Shown: positions 22,214 through 28,507 of the stretch, piece by piece
Numbering within the stretch: the stretch's first letter is position 1
How the letters are laid out: each line of letters begins with the position of its first letter
NCBI GenBank assembly: GCA_024256245.1
Contig: JAKLZD010000051.1
Location: 1-28,507 of the forward strand
Reading direction: 5' to 3'
Length of the DNA stretch: 28,507 nucleotides
Source: Candidatus Methylarchaceae archaeon HK01M
GTDB lineage: Archaea; Thermoproteota; Nitrososphaeria; Nitrososphaerales; JACAEJ01
Notes under the pieces: generated by a model
What the model was told of the DNA's origin: nothing
Seen by the model: the letters and a program-made list of their open reading frames with translations, nothing else
Databases searched by the model: none
Position numbers and translations under genes: made by a program

Positions 22214-22618
22214 TTAGCTCTTCTTGAGCTTAGACAAAGCATCGATAATCTGGTCCAAGATGCCTGCTGCCTCCCCCGATTCTACTACACATGCTGATGC
22301 GGCAGGTACATCTATCCCGAGAGCCGTACCGATCTGGGCTTTGCTCGGTGTGAAGATATAAGCTACCTTTCTTTCTTCACAGAGTATAGGCAGATGAGCA
22401 ACTACCTCAGGGGGTTCGACATCCTCTGCAACAACTACAAGCTTAGCTATACCTCTCTCGATGGCTTTGGTGACCTCGTTCGTTCCCTTCCTTACCTTTC
22501 CTGTCTGTCTTGCTTGACGTAACACTTCATAGGTTGCATCGATCAGCTCTTTAGGTATCTCAAACTTCACAAAGTAGGGCTTTGGGTTATTATCTTGAGT
22601 CTGTCTTTCCGCATCCAT
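22214..22618 (-). CDS. rpl7ae: Ribosomal protein L7Ae
   Basis: This 134-residue protein binds kink-turns in rRNA and is also a core protein of archaeal C/D and H/ACA RNPs and RNase P. The RNA-binding face is seen in TGKVRKGTNEVTKAIERG (about 40-57), VVVAEDVEPPEVVAHLP and the loop KAQIGTALGIDVPAASACVV (about 93-112). An N-terminal extension of about 15 polar residues precedes the domain. A probable TATA element, CCTTATAAGT on minus at 22663-22672, lies about 45 nt upstream. In other archaea the gene heads an L7Ae-S28e-L24e-NDK operon. Here it stands alone, 4.5 kb from S28e. Confidence 0.98.
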   Translation of the reverse strand: MDAERQTQDNNPKPYFVKFEIPKELIDATYEVLRQARQTGKVRKGTNEVTKAIERGIAKLVVVAEDVEPPEVVAHLPILCEERKVAYIFTPSKAQIGTALGIDVPAASACVVESGEAAGILDQIIDALSKLKKS

Positions 22619-22662
22619 TTCTTATCATCTGCGGTTTACGCACGATTATCTTTTAGATACTT

Positions 22663-22672
22663 ACTTATAAGG
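22663..22672 (-). promoter_or_regulatory. TATA element of rpl7ae
   Basis: Minus strand reads CCTTATAAGT, 45-54 nt before the rpl7ae ATG. A start near 22640 would give a short leader of about 20 nt. It implies L7Ae is transcribed independently of the genes behind it. By sequence only. Confidence 0.4.
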
Positions 22673-22742
22673 TAAACGCTAAAATTTTTTTAGTTTAATC
22701 TGGATGCTTACATAAAGTTTTAATCAATTTTCCTTTAACATA

Positions 22743-24005
22743 TTAAGGTTTTAACTTTTTGCAGATAAAAGGTACAAGCATTTCATCCTCAGATAACCCA
22801 CCATGAGAACCCTTAATGAATCCTTTTCCAGACCCCCTTGCGTAATAAGAAAAGGAGAAGTTAGCATATGGGACCATTATCAGGTCGCCTACTCTATCAT
22901 GTATTCTTTTCTTACATGACGTTGATATTGTACCAAAGAGCCCCTCTTCGATTGCTTTACTAGAGTCCAATACAAGTATTTTATTTTTAAAATTGCCATC
23001 TATATACTCCTTGGCTTTATCGATCTCCTTAGGTTCGACGTAAAGGAATATCGACCTTGAGTCACCGGTTGGGGGAATCCAGAGCTTATTCATAAGTTCA
23101 GGGTGATCTGAAGCGAAGATCGTAGTCTTCTCAAAGACTTCTGATTGACCATGGTCAGCCGTGATCATCAAAAGAGTCTCCTTTGCTACATCTGGTTTCA
23201 ACTTGTCTAAGAATTCGGTCTTGTAAGAGTAGATGAAATTTCTAAGTTCCGCTAAAGCCTCCTCAGAACGAGGACCGTATGTGTGGCACATAGTATCTAC
23301 TAAGCCCCAATAGACATACGTATAGGTTTCTGTGCCTATCTGATTTTCTAAGAGCTTTCTGAGGGTTACAAAGAGGTCTGAAGAGTTTATGTAATTGGAA
23401 ACAGTAGCACTAGTATGGTGCATTCTAGATAGTCCTGTATCTGCATACCTATTGATCGCATAGGACTTGATCCCTTTCTCATTGAGTATTTCATGAATAT
23501 TTTTGATTCCAAGAAATTCCTTTGGGTCGAACCCCTTCAATAATGTCTCCCATCTATAATCGTAGGTAGGAGTAAAGCTGACCATATTGGCGACCAGTCC
23601 ATACTCTTTTATGTACATTGTGTAACCTATTATACCATGCTCTTTAGGCGTTACACCAGTGTTAATTGTAGTTAGAGCAGTGGTCGATGTAGATGGGAAA
23701 GTCGAAGTTAGGGGGATTACGCTACCATTCATTAAAATTTTAGAAATAGATTCGTTGGGATGGCTAAAAAATTGTTTGTAACCCATCGAATCGACCACTA
23801 GTAGTACGACTTTGCGAATGCCATCCAAATGCTCCTCGATGATATATTTAGGTATGCTCTTACATTCTTGTGAATGTGTTTTAAAGATCGATAGGATTGT
23901 TGGAGGTATATTTGCTATAGAGTATCCTTCATAACAGGGTGTAACAAAATTCTCTAGTTTGCTCTTACTTTTTATCTCTCTTTCAACTTCGTCTGCTAAA
24001 GACAA
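22743..24005 (-). CDS. Alkaline phosphatase superfamily phosphodiesterase/nucleotide pyrophosphatase-like
   Basis: The 420-residue enzyme has the superfamily's metal and nucleophile residues in order: VVDSMGY (Asp72), TFPSTSTTALTT (nucleophile Thr in 102-113), GVTPKEHGIIGY (about 117-128), LVDTMCHTYG (Asp and His near 246-251), TADHGQSE (Asp-His), and HGGLSEDEMLVPF near the C-terminus. This is the nucleotide pyrophosphatase/phosphodiesterase branch. There is no signal peptide or membrane segment, so a cytosolic enzyme. Natural substrate unknown. The start is TTG at 24003-24005, with GTGGA 6 nt upstream. It follows gltX by 64 bp on the same strand and may be its last operon partner. Confidence 0.85.
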   Translation of the reverse strand: MSLADEVEREIKSKSKLENFVTPCYEGYSIANIPPTILSIFKTHSQECKSIPKYIIEEHLDGIRKVVLLVVDSMGYKQFFSHPNESISKILMNGSVIPLTSTFPSTSTTALTTINTGVTPKEHGIIGYTMYIKEYGLVANMVSFTPTYDYRWETLLKGFDPKEFLGIKNIHEILNEKGIKSYAINRYADTGLSRMHHTSATVSNYINSSDLFVTLRKLLENQIGTETYTYVYWGLVDTMCHTYGPRSEEALAELRNFIYSYKTEFLDKLKPDVAKETLLMITADHGQSEVFEKTTIFASDHPELMNKLWIPPTGDSRSIFLYVEPKEIDKAKEYIDGNFKNKILVLDSSKAIEEGLFGTISTSCKKRIHDRVGDLIMVPYANFSFSYYARGSGKGFIKGSHGGLSEDEMLVPFICKKLKP

Positions 24006-24069
24006 GTCTATTCCACTGATAATCTTGAGTTATTTATCACTTACTTCTTTAACTTTATTACTATCCTCT

Positions 24070-25833
24070 TCATCTTGATGTGAAGTAGATGACTATCCCA
24101 CTATCAATCTTTGTATCTATGCGCCCAAAGCCCACCCTCTCCAATTGCACCAAAGAATCGACAGGTTCTTCTGCAAGGTTTTTTTCTGCCACCCCCTCGA
24201 CCTTTTCTCCTGTGGGCATGATTAAGGTCGTCTTTATCAGACCTTCTGTAGGAAGCCAATGAATTATAGGTGCTTCATTTGATTTTGCCTTTCTAACAGA
24301 CATTCCCTTAAACTCCGCCTTAAGATGGTTATCCTCAAACTTTATACTACCGATATTCATAAGCCCCATCAACCTAACTGTTGGTCTCGACAATAGCTGT
24401 TCCACATCTAATTTTGACACATAGACTACTGCAACCCCCTTCTTCTGAGAAACTCTGAGTTCTCTATACCCTCTCAATTTATCGTCTGGGTGCTTCAGAA
24501 GACTTGTTTTCACGTCCTCTTTTACCCCATGAATGTAAAGCTCGATCATTTCAAAGATGGCGAAGTACCTAGATGCAATCTTATCTATGATCTGCTTATT
24601 GTGAGCGTAGAGATTCGACCAACTTATCACCACATCAACTGGCTTGATCCCAACATCGTATATCAACTTACGAATGGCATCTGGTTGGATGCCTCTACGC
24701 TTAAGAGCTAAGAAAGTTGCCAGTCTGGGATCGTCAAAACCTTTGTATAATCCATCCTCTACTCCTCGAATTATCTTAGACTTGCTCAAAACAGCCCCCT
24801 CTATCTTCAGCCTTCCATAATGGATGGCTATTGGGTACTCCCAATCTAAGTACTCGTACATATAATTCTGCCTGACCGTGTTGGTAAGATGCTCCTTTCC
24901 ACGAATGATGTGAGTGATGCCCATGAGGTGATCGTCGATACCTGTTGAGAAGTTGTATAGTGGCCAAACGTAATACTTTGATCCAACTCTTGGATGAGGG
25001 TGCTTTAATGTATCGATAATTCTTAAAGCTGGCCAATCTCTCACAGCAGGATTTGGGTGGCTAAGGTCTGTCTTAACTCTAACTATGGCTTGCCCCTCTT
25101 TATACTCTCCATCCAGCATCTTCTTCCATCTAACCATCTGTTCTTCTATGGCTAAATCTCTACATGGGCAAGCTCTACCCGAAGTTATGTAGCCATGAGA
25201 GGTAGGTGAGTCACAAGTGCAAACATAAGCACCGTTAACTCCAATTAAATTCTCTGCAATCTTATAATATAAATGTAGTCTATCACTTTGGATGAACTCC
25301 TCGTCCCATTCGCACCCTAACCATTTTAAGTCTTCCCTTATCAGATTGTAAAATACCAAGGATGCCTTCTTTAGCCTCGGATCCGTGTCCTCGAACCTGA
25401 GGATAAACTCCCCCCCATATTCTCTAGCGTAATCATGGGAGAGTATAATCGCACGGGCTGAGCCCAAGTGAAGCACACAGTCTGGGTTTGGCGAAAATCT
25501 GGTAACTATTTTGGAGTAATTTTCAGCTTTTGGGAGGGGAGAGAGTTTCTTCTCTTCAACTGTAACTTTAGGAACTTCGATAATGGCATCGGGAAAATTC
25601 GATTTAAGCATGGAGAGTTGCTTATCTTGACTAAGTCGGTTGACTTCATCCACTACCTCTCCCACAACATAGTGCAGATCCTTCACAAGATCCTTTAAAT
25701 CGGGCCTTTCACTTATCACCTTCCCTAAGACTGCACCTACTTGGCATCTTCCATTATGTTTGTAGGCATTCAGAAGGGCATGTTTGAAGATTGTACGACG
25801 GACATCGGACTTAATATCAACCAAATATACCAA
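24070..25833 (-). CDS. gltX: Glutamyl-tRNA synthetase, archaeal type
   Basis: This 587-residue class I synthetase has an N-terminal region of about 100 residues, then RFSPNPDCVLHLGSAR (HIGH-like HLGS at 122-125), FILRFEDTDPR, CTC...CPC (Cys205, 207, 222, 224, likely zinc), YNFSTGIDDHLMGITHIIRGKEH, and VLSKSKI (348-354, KMSKS). The C-terminal beta-barrel anticodon domain marks the archaeal/eukaryotic GluRS class. It probably also serves tRNA-Gln for the amidotransferase route. The start must be TTG (25831-25833) or a near-cognate, because an in-frame TAA is only a few codons upstream and there is no ATG. It follows the GGPP synthase gene by 46 bp, an order known in other archaea. Confidence 0.96.
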   Translation of the reverse strand: MVYLVDIKSDVRRTIFKHALLNAYKHNGRCQVGAVLGKVISERPDLKDLVKDLHYVVGEVVDEVNRLSQDKQLSMLKSNFPDAIIEVPKVTVEEKKLSPLPKAENYSKIVTRFSPNPDCVLHLGSARAIILSHDYAREYGGEFILRFEDTDPRLKKASLVFYNLIREDLKWLGCEWDEEFIQSDRLHLYYKIAENLIGVNGAYVCTCDSPTSHGYITSGRACPCRDLAIEEQMVRWKKMLDGEYKEGQAIVRVKTDLSHPNPAVRDWPALRIIDTLKHPHPRVGSKYYVWPLYNFSTGIDDHLMGITHIIRGKEHLTNTVRQNYMYEYLDWEYPIAIHYGRLKIEGAVLSKSKIIRGVEDGLYKGFDDPRLATFLALKRRGIQPDAIRKLIYDVGIKPVDVVISWSNLYAHNKQIIDKIASRYFAIFEMIELYIHGVKEDVKTSLLKHPDDKLRGYRELRVSQKKGVAVVYVSKLDVEQLLSRPTVRLMGLMNIGSIKFEDNHLKAEFKGMSVRKAKSNEAPIIHWLPTEGLIKTTLIMPTGEKVEGVAEKNLAEEPVDSLVQLERVGFGRIDTKIDSGIVIYFTSR

Positions 25834-25879
25834 CTTTAATTCAAGAATTTATGTTAAATTTTTAATCTCGATCTTACGA

Positions 25880-26899
25880 TCATAGGTTTCGAGTTACTAT
25901 AAAGTGAGTTAGTTCTGACAATGCCTTCTTTGAAGGTGAATCAGGGTATCTTTTAAGAATCGATAGAGCCCTATCGGCATAAGATTCGGCTTTACTCCTT
26001 ACCTTATCGACTGCCCCAGTCTTAGATATTATGATAAACGCCTCATCTATTTCCTCTTGTTTAACTTCTCTCTTTCCAAAGACTTTTCGAATCTTGAGCT
26101 TGTCATCATCGGTTGCAAGTTTATGAGCTAAAGATAGGATATACGTTTTCTTCCCCTCTCTAAGATCACTCCCTACAGGTTTACCAGTGATCTTAGGGTC
26201 TCCCACAACTCCTAAGATATCATCTATCAACTGAAAGGCTATGCCAATATCCCTTCCAAAGTTAACCATCGCTTTTTCATCCTCTTTTGTCGCACCTCCA
26301 ACTATACTGCCAACTATACAAGCAGTCTCAAAGAGGACTGCAGTCTTCTCTCGAATCATATCGAAGTAAGTTTTTACGGAATAGAAGCGTTGTTCTGCAG
26401 ACATCTTTAGATCCCTGACCTGCCCTTCACAGACTTTGATGGACGATCTAATCATCAAATCCAATACCCTGATTATAGTGCTCTCTCTCATATCCCTCTC
26501 TTGCATCCCCGATACTATAGACTCGAAGACTTTGGCGAATAAGAGGTCGCCGGCAACTATGGCAAGAGGTACACCGTATTTGGTATGCACTGTAGGCGCA
26601 GCATGGCGTATTAAATCATGATCCATTATATCATCATGTACTAAAGTGAAGTTATGGAGGAGTTCGAGAGCAGCAGCAGCTGGTATTGCCTTTTTTACAT
26701 CGCTGTTAAAGATTTCATAAGACTTCATTACGAGAAAAGGCCTTAACCTCTTTCCTCCAGTCCTTATCAGGTGTAATGAGGCCTCGTATAAAATCCTTGG
26801 CTTGCCCTTCAATAATGAGAGAATGTATCTGTCGACTTTTGATGCTGTTGCTTCTAATTGCTCTATTAAGCTCATACTATTCACTCGACTATCTTCCAT
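25880..26899 (-). CDS. idsA: Geranylgeranyl diphosphate synthase
   Basis: This trans-prenyltransferase of up to 339 residues has GGKRLRP (48-54), first motif LVHDDIMDHDLIRHAAPTVH (Asp89, Asp90, Asp93), and second motif AFQLIDDILGVVGD (Asp226, Asp227, Gly230). Phe84 occupies the fifth position before the first Asp, as in archaeal GGPP synthases, consistent with a C20 product for membrane lipids. The longest start (26897-26899) overlaps the end of the isomerase gene by 19 bp. An ATG eight codons later at 26875 lies just after the isomerase stop, with GAGTGA upstream, and may be the true start. It is part of the IPK-IDI2-GGPPS-GltX operon. Confidence 0.94.
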   Translation of the reverse strand: MEDSRVNSMSLIEQLEATASKVDRYILSLLKGKPRILYEASLHLIRTGGKRLRPFLVMKSYEIFNSDVKKAIPAAAALELLHNFTLVHDDIMDHDLIRHAAPTVHTKYGVPLAIVAGDLLFAKVFESIVSGMQERDMRESTIIRVLDLMIRSSIKVCEGQVRDLKMSAEQRFYSVKTYFDMIREKTAVLFETACIVGSIVGGATKEDEKAMVNFGRDIGIAFQLIDDILGVVGDPKITGKPVGSDLREGKKTYILSLAHKLATDDDKLKIRKVFGKREVKQEEIDEAFIIISKTGAVDKVRSKAESYADRALSILKRYPDSPSKKALSELTHFIVTRNL

Positions 26900-27945
26900 T
26901 CAGCCAACTTTCCTGTAATCACGTATCTTTCGCGCTTCATTGCTTGTACGTTTCTACAACCGACTGCGAACATAGCTGTCTTCAGCTCGTAGATGACCTT
27001 TTGTAATAAAGAAACTATGGCGTCTTTAGATACAGTTGCTGGCTTTAACAAAGGTAAAGCCATTCCTGCCAGATTTGCTCCCAAAACCAAGCTCTTGGCT
27101 ATATCCAATCCCGTTCTTATCCCGCCAGATGCGATTATAGGTATCTTGACTGCCTTCTTTGTCTCTATCAAGCTTACAACCGTTGGTATGCCCCAATCCC
27201 AGAAGAGTTGACCAAGGTTGGACCTTTTTTTATCCCCTAAAGCCAAAGCCCTATAGTGCTCCACAGCAGACCAGCTCGTCCCTCCAGCTCCTGAGATATT
27301 TATTGCTGAAACTCCGGCCATCTCCAACTTGATAGCTACCTCTTTAGAGATCCCAAATCCTACTTCCTTGACTATCATAGGTACATCCAATTGAGTTGTC
27401 AGTTCGTGAATCTTGTTGATGACACCTTCATACTGTGGATCTCCTCCAACCTGAACAACTTCTTGCAAGGGGTTTAAGTGAACTACAAATGCATCCGCTC
27501 CTATCATATCAATACACTTCTTTGCCTCTTCTTTGCTAAACCCCTTTACAAGTTGAGAAGCTCCTATATTCGAAGCCAAGAATATGTCTGGCGCCTTCTT
27601 TCTGACGATGGAGTAGGTTTCGGCTAAGGATGAAGAGGAGAGGCCTGCCCTTTGACTACCAACTACCATGCCTATCTTAAGCTCTTCAGCGGCTAAAGCC
27701 AGATTCTCATTTATCTTTAATGAGATCGGAGACCCACCTATCATAGCATCTATTAAGATAGGTGCTGAAAATTTATGGTTAAGAAATATCGTCGATGTGT
27801 CAATAGAATCAAAATTCAGATCAGGGAGAGCGTTATGAATCAAATGTACACATTCGAAAAGGGTAGTTACTGTCTTTGCCTCTACATCTTTCCCCAGACA
27901 GATGTCTACATGATCAACTTTTCTCTTGGTCAATTCTTCATCCAA
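26881..27945 (-). CDS. fni: Isopentenyl diphosphate isomerase, type II (FMN)
   Basis: This 354-residue FMN enzyme interconverts IPP and DMAPP. It shows TRK-type start (TKRKVDHVDICL), MIGGSPISLKINENLALAAEEL, VGSQRAGL, HLNPLQEVVQVGGDPQY (the HLN..Q substrate region), MIVKEVGFGIS, NISGAGGTSWSAVE and IASGGIRTGLDIAKSLVLGA (FMN phosphate site). Start is TTG at 27943-27945, since the only nearby ATG is out of frame. GGGGAG lies 6 nt upstream, in the end of the kinase gene, which overlaps by 8 bp. The product feeds the GGPP synthase encoded next. It is a complete member of a mevalonate-pathway operon. Confidence 0.96.
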   Translation of the reverse strand: MDEELTKRKVDHVDICLGKDVEAKTVTTLFECVHLIHNALPDLNFDSIDTSTIFLNHKFSAPILIDAMIGGSPISLKINENLALAAEELKIGMVVGSQRAGLSSSSLAETYSIVRKKAPDIFLASNIGASQLVKGFSKEEAKKCIDMIGADAFVVHLNPLQEVVQVGGDPQYEGVINKIHELTTQLDVPMIVKEVGFGISKEVAIKLEMAGVSAINISGAGGTSWSAVEHYRALALGDKKRSNLGQLFWDWGIPTVVSLIETKKAVKIPIIASGGIRTGLDIAKSLVLGANLAGMALPLLKPATVSKDAIVSLLQKVIYELKTAMFAVGCRNVQAMKRERYVITGKLAEWKIVE

Positions 27946-28507
27946 TTCGATCTCCCCTTACCAAAGTGCCCTTTGTTATCTCACCCTTCAACGCTCTGAT
28001 AATCCTTTCTGAATCTCTACCGCTTACGAAGATAACATCTACCCCACTTTCTGCTATCTTCATGGCTTCTTTTATCTTGAGTGTCATTCCTCCAGTTACA
28101 TCCATGTCTGTACTCTTGAGCTTGATCTTTGTTAAATCTTCTGGCTTCAGCTCTTCTATGAGTGATTCTGGCTGATTCAGATCTTCAAATATGCCATCTA
28201 CATTTAAAAGGAAGACAACCCTTGCAGGCCTTAAAGTTACTGAGAGCATCCTTGTGATCTCATCTCCTGATAGTACATAAAAACCTCCTCTTTTTGGAAG
28301 GACATCACCATAGGTTATAGGCGTTAATCCGTAATCGATTAAGGAGAAGAAGACCCTTCTCTGTGATTCGAATGAATATCCCAAAAAGTTGGATGGTGGT
28401 AAAGGATAGGGAATCATCCCGTGACTGTCTAAACTATGCAAGATCTTAAGGTCGAGCTTCAGCATAGCCAATTTGGTCTTGGCTACCCCTTCAGCTGACA
28501 CCCTTGA
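27938..28507 (-). CDS. Isopentenyl phosphate kinase, 5'-truncated by the window
   Basis: The frame stays open to the right edge (the first visible codons are TCA AGG GTG), so the N-terminal part, including the GGGSFGH-type ATP loop, lies outside. The visible 187 or so residues have PYPLPPSNFLG, LTPITYGDVLP, FYVLSGDEITRMLS, VVFLLNVDGIF, DVTGGMTLKIKEAMKIA and the ending with SGRDSERIIRALKGE. These match the amino-acid kinase fold IPK of the archaeal mevalonate pathway, which phosphorylates isopentenyl phosphate to IPP. The DVTGGM segment and the VDG loop are characteristic. It overlaps the isomerase gene by 8 bp. Mevalonate kinase would be expected just upstream. Confidence 0.93.
   Translation of the reverse strand, partial: SRVSAEGVAKTKLAMLKLDLKILHSLDSHGMIPYPLPPSNFLGYSFESQRRVFFSLIDYGLTPITYGDVLPKRGGFYVLSGDEITRMLSVTLRPARVVFLLNVDGIFEDLNQPESLIEELKPEDLTKIKLKSTDMDVTGGMTLKIKEAMKIAESGVDVIFVSGRDSERIIRALKGEITKGTLVRGDRIG

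Noticed and set aside
24776..25036. 86-codon minus-strand frame inside gltX
   Set aside because: Out-of-frame shadow of the GluRS catalytic domain; no support of its own.
1..28507. CRISPR array, transposon, integrase or attachment site
   Set aside because: I found no regularly spaced direct repeats, transposase, recombinase motif or tRNA-proximal duplication on reading both strands.

Overview
This window is a gene-dense archaeal chromosome segment with moderate G+C. The archaeal markers are ribosomal proteins L7Ae, S28e and L24e, O-phosphoseryl-tRNA synthetase (SepRS), the tetraether lipid synthase family (Tes), archaeal GluRS, isopentenyl phosphate kinase with type II IPP isomerase, a geranylgeranyl-reductase-family flavoprotein, TATA-type promoters and a bulge-helix-bulge intron in a tRNA. 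I see no methanogenesis gene, hydrogenase, transposon, CRISPR array or plasmid function. SepRS, Tes and a Complex I-like cluster without NADH-module genes fit an uncultured lineage near Bathyarchaeia or other deep TACK/euryarchaeal groups. That placement is inference.

Layout. (1) 1-2000: a 3'-truncated HPr-kinase-like P-loop gene and a geranylgeranyl reductase, both on the minus strand. (2) 2097-12248: a Complex I-like (Nuo/Fpo-type) cluster in two divergent operons, nuoA-B-C-D-H-I on minus and nuoJ1-J2-K-N(MrpD-like)-L-M on plus. No nuoE/F/G, fpoF or fpoO is present here. The short divergent promoter region holds three regularly spaced TTTTGAT half-sites. (3) 12262-16769: a polyprenyl diphosphate synthase, sepS, a tRNA-Cys gene with a 15-nt intron, and tes. 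(4) 16847-22618: the conserved archaeal L7Ae-S28e-L24e-NDK neighbourhood. Here glnA, a zinc alcohol dehydrogenase plus LsrF-like aldolase pair, and a flavin-reductase-like protein separate L7Ae from S28e. (5) 22743-28507: an alkaline-phosphatase-superfamily enzyme, gltX, GGPP synthase, IPP isomerase type II and a 5'-truncated isopentenyl phosphate kinase, all on minus. The last three form an archaeal mevalonate-pathway operon.

How the genes work together. Isoprenoid and membrane lipid metabolism recurs through the window. IPK, IDI2 and GGPPS make C20 precursors. GGR saturates prenyl chains and Tes joins lipid tails. A second polyprenyl synthase with a different chain-length pocket lies beside the respiratory cluster, which suggests a role in an isoprenoid electron carrier. 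SepRS charges tRNA-Cys with phosphoserine, and its presumed substrate tRNA is encoded about 400 bp away.

The main oddities are: (a) the intron-bearing tRNA-Cys next to sepS; (b) apparent loss of canonical charged residues along the proton path in NuoA, NuoK, NuoM and the NuoN-like subunit, while NuoL looks complete; (c) the LsrF-like/dehydrogenase pair inside a ribosomal neighbourhood; and (d) two candidate regulatory elements, the 11-bp-phased half-sites and an alternating hairpin before GGR. Most of the window is otherwise housekeeping, and I found no clear self-contained new defence or mobile system. All residue comparisons are from memory of the families, not computed alignments.
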